The position numbers and the translations under genes are program-made. A stretch of DNA of 23,186 bases from contig CM044490.1 in assembly GCA_024364805.1 (NCBI GenBank), positions 104,798,982-104,822,167 on the forward strand. Reading direction: 5' to 3'. The notes under the pieces were generated by a model, which had not been told where the DNA came from, did not search any database, and saw only the letters and a list, made by a program, of their open reading frames with translations. Origin of the DNA: Euprymna scolopes (Eukaryota > Mollusca > Cephalopoda > Sepiida > Sepiolidae). Below, in pieces: positions 7,388 to 17,527 of the stretch; position 1 is the first letter of the stretch; every line of letters starts with the position of its first letter.

Positions 7388-7812
7388 CTATTTCCTAAAA
7401 ATATATATGAAATAAAATGATTTTCAAGTGTTTCAGACCCTTCCAAGACTGTCTCCATATACCTCCTTCCTAAAAATATATATGAAATAAAGTGATTTTT
7501 AGATCGTAAACTAATTCAGCCACTTCTGGGACTGACTTAAATATTCCTCATTCTTAAAATTTATTAAAAATGAATATGTAATAAAGGGATTTTCATATGG
7601 TATACTGTTTCAACCATTTACGGGACTGGCATTATATACCCCTATACACTTCTTAAAATATACATATGACATGAAGTGATTTTTAAATCATAAACAGCTT
7701 TAGCAATTTCAGCGACTGACTTCACATACTCGCTCACTCCTAAAAATATGTATATTTCATATAAAGTGCTTCAGTCATTCCCGGGAGTGACTCCATATAC
7801 CTCCATATGTTT
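7388..7812 (+). repeat. Minisatellite, about five units of 70-100 bp (array 1)
   Basis: Units begin CTAAAAATATATATGAAATA and continue AAGTGATTTTYAGATCGTAA, ACTGYTTCAGCCATTTCYGG and GACTGACTCCATATACC. Unit starts lie near 7391, 7467, 7550, 7650 and 7740. It is the same family as 20360-20785. Units are diverged, so the array is old. Confidence 0.88.
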
Positions 7813-7914
7813 CCTAGGCTATTTAATTAAGATCAAAATGTAGTCTCTGCCCTCAGCATTTCAGAGATCTAATCATTTTTATGATTTGAATTTGTAAGGG
7901 TAGTTGCACATGAA

Positions 7915-8150
7915 TTTGAGAGGCAAGAGTTACTCCATCTCTAACCACACATCTCCTGAATCGGTACTGGTTGGGCCCAGTGGCACGGAGAAGTCCAGGA
8001 CGACTGGAAACAATGCTGAGTTAAGCAGAGAGTACATCCAGCACCTAGAATTCCCAAATGGTCATTCATTTTAGTATTGACCAGACTCAACGTTGCTTAA
8101 CTTTGGTTGTCTAACAAGAATCGGTGTGTCAAGATGATTATGCCGTATGT
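7915..8150 (-). mobile_element. 5S rRNA-derived SINE (SINE3-like)
   Basis: The minus strand from 8150 starts ACATACGGCATAATCATCTT and runs GACACACCGATTCTTGTTAG, AAAGTTAAGCAACGTTGAGT, CTGGTCAATACT and TTTGGGAATTCTAGGTGCTG. This is 5S rRNA in order and nearly full length (about 118 of about 120 nt), including box-A-like AAGTTAAGCAACGTT and box-C-like TGGGAATTCTAGGTGC. The sequence then continues without a break into an unrelated body (CAGTCGTCCTGGACTTCTCC, GTGCCACTGGGCCCAACC, ATTCAGGAGATGTGTGG) to about 7915. A 5S head fused to a longer body is the definition of a SINE3-type element, mobilised by a LINE in trans. A simple 5S pseudogene is less likely because part of the body recurs at 8666-8692. 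Confidence 0.8.
8033..8150 (-). pseudogene. 5S rRNA-like head of the SINE
   Basis: This is the segment aligned to 5S rRNA above. Many substitutions and a changed stem III/IV region rule out a working 5S gene, but the internal pol III promoter elements are recognisable, which fits a retroposon promoter. Confidence 0.8.
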
Positions 8151-8665
8151 ACATATACTTCCCTATTTCTGGGGTAGAATACTAGTTTTAAAATGAAACT
8201 ACTCAATGATTTTAATTTTCAGTTGTACTAACTTTTCTGTACGTTACAGATAAGAGTTTGTTTTTATACTGGGTGCTATAGTGAAGAAGAACATTATTTC
8301 TAATTTAAAAGTCATACTACTCAAATATATTACGTGATTTTCGGTTTTAATAACTTTTATGTACGTCACATGTAAGATTTTCCTTGTTTTTTCATATGAG
8401 TACTATACTGTACAAGTGTCTTATTTCTTATTTGAAACTGAAACTATTGCGTGATTTTACATAACTTTCTGTTTTGTTAATTTTTCCCTATTTCACGGGG
8501 GTGTTCTTTGTTTTTTCATCTGGGTGCTATAGTGATGAAGCACCTTATTTTTTATTTAAAAGTCATAATACTTGAATGAGTTTCAATTTTAATAACTTCA
8601 TGTATGTCAAAGATAAGGTTTTCTTTGTTTTTGTTTTTTTCATATGGTATTATAATACCCATAAG

Positions 8666-8692
8666 AACCACACCTCTCCTGAATCAGCACTG
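8666..8692 (-). repeat. Second partial copy of the 5S-SINE body
   Basis: AACCACACCTCTCCTGAATC followed by AGCACTG differs at three of 27 positions from 7943-7969 inside the SINE. Either a second truncated SINE or a shared host repeat segment would explain it. Confidence 0.6.
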
Positions 8693-8723
8693 TATACATA
8701 TAAGAAATCAGCACTGTATATAT

Positions 8724-8769
8724 AAGAAATAAGGTACTTATACAGTAAAGTATAAGTACCTTATTTCTT
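8724..8769. repeat. Perfect 20-bp inverted repeat with 6-nt spacer
   Basis: AAGAAATAAGGTACTTATAC (8724-8743), AGTAAA, GTATAAGTACCTTATTTCTT (8750-8769). No mismatch in the arms. The arm text (GTACCTTATTTCTT) is the start of the array 2 unit, so this is two units meeting head to head. Confidence 0.95.
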
Positions 8770-8910
8770 GGGTACAATACTGTACAAGTACCTTATTTTA
8801 ACTTAAAAATGAAACTATGAAACTACTCTGTAGTTTTTCCACATGTATGCATCAGTACATTGTTTTATTATAAATTGCTTTTATATGGGTATTATACCGA
8901 AAAAGCACCT

Positions 8911-9845
8911 TATTTAAAAGTCAACAAATAAATATTTCAAAGTGCAGTGATCAGGCAACACTTGCTTAACTATAAACTAATCAAGAAATTGGATTGAGTA
9001 ACGGATACTTAATTTTAACTAAACAAAAACGGAGATAATGCATGGGAGAAAAGTACTTGGCTTTTGACTAAGATTAAAGTGTAGTATCTGTTCTCAACAT
9101 TCCAGCGACCTCATCTCGTGCCTCTCCCCCATAAACAGAGTTCAAATACAATATTTGTACAAACAGATATCATTTTTTAAATAATATTACAAAAAAATGT
9201 GGGGGTAATATTTCAAAGAATTGCCTCGTGATAACAGAATAGATACTACCTCCCCTACCTCTGCCTAAAAAAAAAGTTTGGTAATCCCAATACAAACAAT
9301 AGCAGATGATATAAATGGCCCGTTGAGTTATAGAGAAATTACGTCATTTCCAGTAAAATTACTCTGCATTTTTTCAATTTATACATAAATACATTGATTT
9401 GTTTTGAAAACATGTCAACTGTTTTTCTCCTTATCCAAACTGTTTTTCAGGAATAATTATTTTTCTATCATTTTTCGTGTTTCTTGGATATTTTACTATT
9501 TGATATGCAACAATTATGGAGGTATGATTTATTTTATTTGAAAATTAATATTTTTTTCGGTTTTATACTGTACAATCACCTAGTTTTTCTTATGTAATAA
9601 TAAACACCTTTAAAGAGAGATGACGTCATTTCCAATAAAATAGGTCAGCATATTTTCAAATTAATACACAAATACATTGAATTTTTTTTTAAATTATGTA
9701 ACCATAACATTGGAAATCAGGGGAAGAAGGTAACCCCTTGCAAAAACTGGTCAGTTTACCATTGTATAATGGATCTTTTTTCTAATTTTGAGATATTATT
9801 CATCCAAGACTTTGTTCTTGTTAATGATCACAGATTTGTGTCTGT
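8911..9845 (+). repeat. Diverged interior of repeat R copy b
   Basis: No gene seen. It contains a 45-bp segment (9066-9112) related to 7828-7870 (TAAGATYAAARTGTAGTMTC), and two units (near 9340 and 9620) resembling the 155-bp satellite of 10280-10945: ACGTCATTTCCARTAAAAT then AATTNATACAYAAATACATT. Confidence 0.55.
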
Positions 9846-9938
9846 TTGATGCGGTAGACAAAAGTTTTTAGCAGACATATAAACACACACACACATGCAT
9901 GGATACACACTAACAAATGTTTGCCCTTTATATATTAG
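9846..9938 (+). repeat. 3' end motif of repeat R (copy b)
   Basis: ACAAAAGTTTTTAGCAGACA, TATAAACACACACACACATG and TTTGCCCTTTATATATTAG match 5337-5395 closely. Confidence 0.82.
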
Positions 9939-9942
9939 AAGA

Positions 9943-10970
9943 CTAGCAGAGCTATCTCCCGTTGCTCGGGACCGATTAAAAAATGAAGTTGTGTTTGAAT
10001 GTAACTGCTATTTTTAGGATAGAATAATTTTTGATGATTATGTATCATTTGCTATCTCAAGCAAAATAATATTTTACCTATCCTAGAACGGGTATTACAC
10101 AACACATATATAAAATAATTTTACCTTCCCTATGCACAAATATAAAACAATTATACCTCCCCCGGTAATGTACAATAAGTATTTAAAATAATTTTGGACA
10201 GGTAATGTAAATACATATATGAAATAATTTAACCTACTCCCGACAGGTTTTGTACAGCATATATGAACTAATTGCTCTTCCCACCAATGCCACCATAATT
10301 TTAAGAAAATTAATGTCATTTTTAGAAAATGGATCATTAATGGATCATTAAGATTTTCAAATTAATACATAAATAAATTGTCCTTGTTAGTGATTAGGCA
10401 AACTTTGCCTCACCATAAAATTCATCATTACTGTGTTTCTTATCCCATGACAACCACCACTGACACTATAATTTTAAGTGAAATGGTATCATTTCCAGAA
10501 GTTGGTTTTCTAAATTAATACATAAATACATTGACATTGTAAGTGATTAGGCAATCCTTGCTTCGCCATAAATTTCAACATTATTGTGTTATTTTCCTTC
10601 CCCACCATCGACACTATAATTTTTAAAAAAATGATGTAATTTCCGGAATATGACTCAGCAGATTTTTCAAATAAATACATAAATAAATTGTTACGATTAG
10701 TGATTAGGCAACTTTGTTTCACGATATAATTCGACATTACTGTTTCTCCTCCCACCCAATCACTGACGCCATAATTTTTAAAGAAATGAAAGATGATTCA
10801 GCAGGTTTTCAAAATTAATGCATTGTCACAATTAGAGATTAGGTAACCTTTGCTTCGATATGAATTTCAATGATACCATGTTTCTTTCCCTCATCACAAC
10901 CTACACGATAATTTTAGGAGAACTAATGTTGTTTCCTTGATCAATGAAACTGATTTTTTTACATTGTCTA
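9943..10970 (+). repeat. Repeat R copy c with two internal minisatellites
   Basis: It starts GACTAGCAGAGCTATCTCCC, GTTGCTCGGG, directly after the end motif of copy b. Inside are about four short units of 55-65 bp (10080-10275; TATAAAATAATTTTACCTNCC-like) and about four units of 140-180 bp (10280-10945). The longer units carry CACTATAATTTTAAGNGAA, ATTAATACATAAATANATTG and TAGTGATTAGGCAANCNTTG. All open frames here are short and low complexity. Confidence 0.8.
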
Positions 10971-10973
10971 TAT

Positions 10974-11395
10974 TTACTAGCATGAGTGCCCGGCGTTGCA
11001 CGGGTGTTTGAAGGTGTGTGTTGAGCAAAAAAAAAAAAGTGTTAGTAGGAAGGCAGGCTCACACCCGTACCGCAAAGGAGGAAAAGAACGGGAAAAATGT
11101 GACGTCTTTGCTGTTACGACCATCGCCAAACCGGAAGTGACGTAGGTTTAAATTAAGGCTAGACAATCGAAAAGAGGGGATGATTTTCGAAAATATTGGT
11201 GAAAAAATCGACCCCTCCCTGTAGAAAAGTGCCCAGTTGAGGGTGAAGAAATTAATGTTTTTAGCCAATTTTCAGTATTTATCGTCTGAAGGGTCGAGCT
11301 TCAAAACGATACTGATCTTGTGAAAATCTGTTGCCTCTGTTGAAAGTTTTAGGCAGACATGCAAACATACATACATACATACATTTATATATTGG
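10974..11395 (+). repeat. Repeat R copy d, short form
   Basis: It starts ACTAGCATGAGTGCCCGGCG, TTGCACGGGTG (the GTGCCCGGCGTTGCACGGG part folds into a hairpin) and ends GAAAGTTTTAGGCAGACATG, CAAACATACATACATAC, TTTATATATTGG. With both end motifs and no minisatellite in about 420 bp, it is the simplest copy in the window. It contains no gene. Confidence 0.75.
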
Positions 11396-11875
11396 TAGCT
11401 TAAATTTTCGACCCAAACTGATTAAAAAGCTTGCCCCATCTTTGAATACCCTTTATGTAAAATTTCAAATGTTTAGACAAGAAATTATCTGAGTAATTTA
11501 GTAGAGACCACAGAGGTCAAATTTTTTATAACTTTGACCCCTATTATGCCCTCTTAACATTTATTGTTTTGGGCTCAAATCATTTTATTAAGTTAGATCC
11601 ATATCCAAGGAACCTATATCTAAAATTTCAATTGTTTATATACAAAATTGGCGGAGGAGTTTGGTAAAGTTCTCAAAGGTAAAATTGTTGAACTTTGACC
11701 CCTTAATAGCCAAATTTCTGGCCGAAAATGGATTACAAAGATTTTTCCAAATTTCAATACCCTGTATATCAAATTTCGAGTCTGTAGACTTAAAATTGAC
11801 AGAGTTATTGTGTAGGGAAATGTACACAGACAAACACACAGACAGACACTTTCACTTTTATAGATATATAGATAT
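11396..11875 (+). repeat. Repeat R-like copy e
   Basis: It begins TAGCTTAAATTTTCGACCC. It has three units built on AANTTTGACCCCTTAATAGCC and ATTTCAAATTTCAATACCCT, and ends CACAGACAAACACACAGACA, GACACTTTCACTTTTATAGA. This end resembles the widespread invertebrate CAGACAGACACTTT...TATAGAT repeat tail. It is non-coding. Confidence 0.55.
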
Positions 11876-12894
11876 AATAAAATGACTGCAGAAATTCCCC
11901 TCTGGAAGAAAGTATTTTAGGTTTGCAACAACAGATGCCACATACAAATTCAGTACATCTAGGCTAATAGCTACTATCTTATGTAGCTCTTGAACACCAT
12001 TTTAGACACATTCAGTCATGATAATAAAATACTACATTGCTTCCTACGAGCAACACCATCACAATTGCAACATCTTTAGAGAAAGCAGTCCCAATTCTTC
12101 CCTCTAAATATTTAGTCCTACCACCACAACCAGTTGACACCAGGAGAAAGTTTACATGTTCCACAGATCTTACATCGCTCGTAACTGGCTCATACATACA
12201 CAGATATACCATTATCTTTCCCATAGTAGGATAAAAAAATAATAAAGTCTCCCTCAGGAAAGTCTGCTGCCTCTGAGTGGTTACCCACTAATTCTCTTAT
12301 TATTAATAATTATAATTAGATCATTCTAAACGAACACTTCAGTACATTACAATATGGCATCACTGGGACAAATAATGACATGCACGGCGTCAATTTCAGT
12401 TATTAGATACTTACATACAACAACACAGAACGAAACGCCACATCTTTTAAGTAACTAATGACTTTTTAAAACATACATTTACTACTAGATACAATACATA
12501 TCTTCTAGATCCTTCTTTCTTTTTTCTTTGTGGTCGACACCGTCAAGATTTAACAACATACAGAGATAGTGTTTTGCAACTATTGTATACCTACACCTAA
12601 CAAATTCATAATGGATGCTGTAAAGCTTAAATTTAACTGAAACTAAATAAAAATGGAATAAAGATTATTGCAGTAAAATACTTGCATGGTGGATTCTGAG
12701 AATACATTCTAACATAAAAAATACTTCTCTACAGGAGGCAATAGTGCTAAAAAAAATGCAAACATAATAATTGCTTAAAACAGAAAATTATATACTGTTA
12801 ACCTTAGAATTGTCCTTATCTTTCATAAATACTGGCAACTTATTTTAATAATTCATCCATAAGTAAAAAAAACTATATATATATATACATAACG
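11876..12894. other. Unassigned AT-rich sequence, about 1 kb
   Basis: I see no gene, transposon domain or clear repeat. Both strands are open for about 65-70 codons at 12012-12234, but the peptides match nothing I know and lack a convincing context. A short TA repeat lies at 12873-12886. Confidence 0.5.
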
Positions 12895-12896
12895 TT

Positions 12897-12960
12897 TGAG
12901 AATTTTATTTTCGCATAGCTTAGAAATTTGGCAAGAGCGAAAAATTAAAACACAACAAAT
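12897..12960 (-). repeat. BEL/Pao LTR-end repeat, left copy
   Basis: TGAGAATTTTATTTTCGCAT, then TTAGAAATTTGGCAAG and TTAAAACACAACAAAT. Paired with 19013-19078. It marks the element's 3' side. Confidence 0.8.
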
Positions 12961-13200
12961 GAGTGAACAAAATTTGCCCGATGAGTGGCCAGTTGAGAAA
13001 CCGAGATGGCTTTATAAGGCAGCAAATTGATTTTCTTACAAGTGATACAGTTACGGAGAGTTTTTTTGTTTTTATTGATTGCCTCTCTTGGGGAATCCAG
13101 GAATAAGATAATCTCAACTTAGAAAGAGTTAATTGCTTCCCAGATGGCAACAATTTAAATGCACCTCTTTAATAACTAACTCAGTTAAATGATGATGTTT
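12961..13200 (-). pseudogene. BEL/Pao fossil: integrase zinc-binding region
   Basis: Traces of the HHCC zinc finger that precedes the integrase core are visible: LVIKEVHLNCCHLG, a WIP-x-RQ motif, then NCITCKKINLLPYKA. In the family this domain helps integrase bind element ends. It is only a remnant. Confidence 0.7.
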
Positions 13201-13779
13201 TCCTAAAAGTATAGGAAATTTAACTTGAAAAGGGTGAATGTTAGAATTCTGTAGTCTTTAGCAACAACAAAGTGTATACTCGTAGCTTTAATGGTACCAA
13301 TGGAAAAGTTGGCTTTGCGGCTGTTAACTAAAAATGGCATTGTTCTGCTTTCCTTGTTTGTTGTTTGGGGGTGATGTAATGTGGACAAAAGATGGTTTCA
13401 TAACTTTAGTCCACAACAGATCATCCTTATCAATAAACAAACCAAGAGCCGATCCCTCCAAACATTCTAACTCATAGGAAAATTCTTCCCTCTGCATAAA
13501 AATAGCAATAATTTTGCTCTATGGTTGATATCAGTATGTCGGTGTCTCAAGTTATCACAGAACCACAAAACTTTCTCAAGAACATTGATTTCCCTAGTCA
13601 ATGATGAGAATTCAGAAATATTTATTGATAAACCATTCTCGTCAGAACAGGAATCATTAGAGAACATATAGGATATAATTTTCTTGTTAGTGTCATTAAC
13701 ATAAGTCAAGAGGGACACAGGCCAGTTAATAGTATATCAATTTAACCAATCGGAGCCGTGTACCCAAAATTGTATAATT

Positions 13780-14020
13780 ACTCAAACTTAAAGGCAGAAA
13801 GGCTTTTAGTCAACAAATCTACAGGATTTTCAGATGGAGGAACATATTTGAATGGAGGGAGGATATTAAGGTCGATGTTAACATCCTCCAACATTTTTAT
13901 GTCCAGTACATGATTCTCCACAAAGATGTTTCTCTTAGTCCCTTTTCCATTTAAAACCCAAGCTAGGGTCACTTGGGCATCAGATACAAAGAAAATGGAG
14001 TGATTATTGGTACGCTTCAA
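13780..14020 (-). pseudogene. BEL/Pao fossil: RNase H region
   Basis: IFFVSDAQVTLAWVLNG, FVENHVLDIKMLED, YVPPSENPVDLLTKS. The SD-x-Q-x-x-L-x-W and NPxDLLT motifs are typical of BEL/Pao RNase H. The stretch at 13467-13718 continues with the linker towards integrase. Confidence 0.78.
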
Positions 14021-14386
14021 CTTAAGGAGCGAAATTGATAGCTATAAGTCTTTTCCCATGCACCTCCTTGCCAAGCCGAATAAAGAGGGATAGTGAGATG
14101 ACTAATTGGTGTTGACCTAAATTTTTCCTTGAGTTTGTCCGAAATGAAAGGTCTTTTGCTTAATGGGAGCCACTTTTGCGTTAGTGAACAACAGGGGATA
14201 TTGTGTCAATTGTTTTACATATAGAGAAAACCTGTATGCAAGTTTAGATGCATCACAGAAGCATATAAACTCCGTCAAAGAGTTCTCCATCATCACACAT
14301 TTGGGAAACTCAAAATCACGTATCTTATTTAATTCCTGAGCAAGAGTTTGCCAAGGGGCTGTAAAATTTTCAGGGATCTTCTGATC

Positions 14387-15200
14387 TCAGAGAAAATTGC
14401 TTTTCCAGAGTTGACTAATAAGGACCTTGCCCTGTATAGTAACTGGAAGAAGCAAGGATAAAGGATCATAAATACTGGAAATTTGAGACAGAAGCTCACG
14501 CTTGGTTTTGACCTCAGTGTCTATTATGATAGGGGCAAGTTTAACAGTCTCTAGTTGAGGGGAATAACGGTACCCTAGCACATTTTCATAGGTGGGAGAG
14601 ATCCATTTTCAATCATCTTGTTTTGCAAGTCCATACAGTTGGAGTTACAAAACCTAAGTTCGAATCCTGTATCCTTTAATCTGTCACGGACTGTACAATA
14701 AACAGTTAGTCATAATCACAACTAGTAGTGACTGAGTTGTCAACATAAAAATTGTTAGTAATTGCAGAGGAAGATATATCTGAGTTATGTGCATGAAACT
14801 TGAGTATGTAGCTCAAAATGAAGTGGCTGGCATTAAAGCCAAAAATGATAGAGTTAAACCCATTGGTATTCAATTTCTCATTCACTTTGAGAAAAAACAA
14901 AATCTGTTTATGTCATTAGTTCTTAGGTAGATTTCCTTAATAACGGGCCTGTGAGGAATCTAACAATACTTTTCATACTCTCCAGGAGGAACAGAGAAAA
15001 GTCCGACGATAGCACTTTCCTCATTCAAAAGCTCGTAAGTAATCGTCATATAAACACTTTGTTTGCCACTCTTGGCATAATTTTTAGGGAAAGCACAAGT
15101 TCCAAGGCAAATCAACATAATATTTACCGTTTCTTTTGTATGTTATAGTTCTTTTAGAAATTAATAATTTTCTCTTCATCGTAAGAAGATAGTTTAGAAT
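14387..15200 (-). pseudogene. BEL/Pao fossil: reverse transcriptase region
   Basis: Pieces recognised are FGFNASHFILSYILKFH, the YVDD-box region (NNFYVD) near 14730-14760, and the connection region LGYRYSPQLETVKLAP, TKRELLSQISSIYDPLSLLL. The last matches the KRxxLSxIxxxFDPLGLLxP signature of BEL/Pao polymerases. Decayed. Confidence 0.8.
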
Positions 15201-15519
15201 TCTCATTGATTCCAACGGAATCAAGGGAAAGAAAGTTCTCGATTCTTCAAAACCTAATTATGTTAGAATATGAAAGAGTAGGGAGGCAACTCAGACAGAG
15301 TTTCCTCATTTGGGCGTTCAAAAATTACGCCCCATTATCAAATAGAATAATTCTATTAGAAATTTTCCATGCTGTCCCTCTGAGGCATTTAACTAAACAG
15401 AAATTTTTATCTGCTGAATCAAGTCCAAGCCAACGAGACCTTGAAGCACGGTGCTGATTAAATTTTTATAGCCATGACAGAGGTGAAGTCTTGCTTTCAT
15501 TATATTAGAGGTAATTTCA

Positions 15520-15798
15520 TCAAATCTGTTCACTTGAAATTTTAAATTGCGACTGTTTGTGAATAGGCAGCAAAAGGAAAGGGGTTTGTGATCCCAATTT
15601 TAGGGTGACACTGAGCTCCAGGAAGTCCATCGATCTCGTTTCTATAAACGTGTTGACAGGCATTACTACAGGTTTATGTACTAATTTTTCTCGAAAACGC
15701 AATTTTTGTAAAATAACCTGAGAGAAAAAAGATTTTTGACTTCCAGTGTCCAAAATACAATGGAAGAAAACCGGGGATCCTTTAACCTTCATAGACAC
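15520..15798 (-). pseudogene. BEL/Pao fossil: aspartic protease region
   Basis: VFFHCILDTGSQKSFFS contains the DTGS active-site motif of retroelement proteases; LRFREKLVHKPVVMPVNTF and FLELSVTLKLGSQTPF follow. A gag-type zinc-knuckle trace (CTKCLGNHLDQDCKGKKG) lies just upstream at about 15910-15990. Confidence 0.8.
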
Positions 15799-15899
15799 TT
15801 TAATAAATGGAAATATGCAATCATCCTGATCAGATAAAGTAGTCCTTCACACAAAGGACTTTGAGGTCTTTGATAGAGAAGCGATTTTTCAACCCACAA

Positions 15900-17500
15900 A
15901 TAACACATGGTAAGGAAACCCTTTCTTTCCTTTACAGTCCTGATCTAAGTGATTACCAAGACATTTAGTACAAATTTGAAGGTACTTTGCTTGTTAAACC
16001 TTCAAGTCATAAATAGAATATTTAGAGCAGTCTGTAACTGTGTATGGTCTGCCAGTTTACACAATTTACAAATTTTAGAATATTCACTAGTATTAGTATG
16101 AAGTTTTAAGAGACCCATACCCTTTTTATGATTAACAGTTTCATAGCCAGAGTCGACCACCATATTGGGTAGAACTTCTGAGGAAGAAGGAGAAAAAAAT
16201 TGATGATTCTGGCGGGAATCTTTCCCGTTTCTTGACATGCCCATTGAGGCATTTAACTAAATGGAAATTAAAAAAAAAGTAAAATTCTATTATGTCAAAA
16301 AGTTGGACATAATAGATGTGAATGAAGGATAATGCTCCTTCATTCTCGATATCAATTCCTTTCTGGCATTAATTGGGAATTTGCGGAACAGGATGTTAAC
16401 CACACTTATACCAGAATATACCAGATAGGTCTAGTTTTACTTGTTCTACAAGTTTTTAAGTTCTTCCAATTCTGTTATTTGCACAGTCTGAGGAATAATT
16501 TCCTTCAAAATTCGATCCTTGATAAGAGAACGATTCAGTAACTTTTCTTTCAAACAATCCAAAGCTACAGTATAATTATCAGAGAAAACATCCATATTTG
16601 AAATTAAGTCATAGGCTTTCCTTTAAACTTGGATTTAAGTAGAAGCAATTTATCTGCTTCCTCTAAATTAGTAGTGCAAAATTCAAATCTTCTCAGGAAG
16701 GTTCTAAACTCAGATTTGTCGGCAGAGAGAAACCTGCTAAAGTTTGAACATTCTAAGTCCAACATTAAAGGATGTAGAGAAACTGGGTTTCAACATCACG
16801 CCCCTCATGGACAGACTTTAATTCATGCAAATCTTCCCTAATAATAGAAGAAAATTGTACAAAATCCTGACAAAGTATCAGCCTCGCCTCCTGGGAAGAT
16901 TTTTAAATGATCTGATCAAATAGGTCGCCCAATTCACACAAGCATTTTCCGATATCCTCTGCACTCGACTCAATACTGATCAGGAAGGGATTATTATCTT
17001 TTAGCCATGTCACCGTAGTCAAGATACAGTACTTTATGCTTCTATTTTAGCAAATAAATCCTTTGAAGCCGCCTTAAAAATGTCACATAAGCTGAGTACA
17101 TACGTCAATATTAAAGTGGAAAAAAGAAGAAAGGAAAATGATAAAAGATCACTGACTAAACAAGACCAGGCAATATCTACAAGATGAAACAAAAAACAAG
17201 AAATAAAATTTAAATGGAGAGAATAAAATTTATTCCCCCTCAAAATCGCCACAAAATTATTTTATTTTTTAATGGGCAAGGCAAGTAAATTAATGATTTA
17301 ATTTTTTTAAGAGAAAATAATTTCAACTCGCGAAGAAGTAAAGAAGAAAATCTCTATTTCAAAATGGTGCAAGAAGTCACGTGGTGGCAATTAAATGCAA
17401 AGTTAACTTAAAACCCATGTTTTGCAATAATGCTTTCCGAAAAAAATAAAATTAAAATGAAATTAAATACAGAAGGAATTTATATCTGTACTCTGCAATT
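15900..17500 (-). pseudogene. BEL/Pao fossil: gag region
   Basis: Charged, helical-looking segments lie on the minus strand between the LINE insertion and the protease. Examples are KCLCELGDLFDQIIK and LHELKSVHEGR, then a segment at 16002-16244 with KLCKLADHTQ. The position and the zinc-knuckle end identify it as gag. There is little sequence conservation to rely on. Confidence 0.6.
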
Positions 17501-17527
17501 AGTGTTACAATTTTAAACTTCGAAAAC

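Larger units (their letters stand above)
8185..8910 (+). repeat. Minisatellite of about 130-bp units (array 2)
   Basis: Recurring text includes AAAAGTCATACTACTCAA, GATTTTCRGTTTTAATAACT, TNTGTACGTCACAGATAAG, TTTTCTTTGTTTTTTCATAT and GGGTGCTATAGTGAAGAAG. Roughly four to five diverged copies are present. The right part contains a smaller duplicate (ATAAGAAATCAGCACTGTAT) and a perfect hairpin. It lies inside repeat R copy b and is non-coding. Confidence 0.75.

Noticed and set aside
7388-7812. Possible CRISPR-like array of regular repeats
   Set aside because: Units are contiguous diverged minisatellite copies without conserved repeat/unique spacer structure, in a eukaryotic setting.
12012-12234. 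Overlapping 65-70 codon frames on both strands
   Set aside because: No family resemblance, no splice or promoter context; length is ordinary for AT-poor patches.
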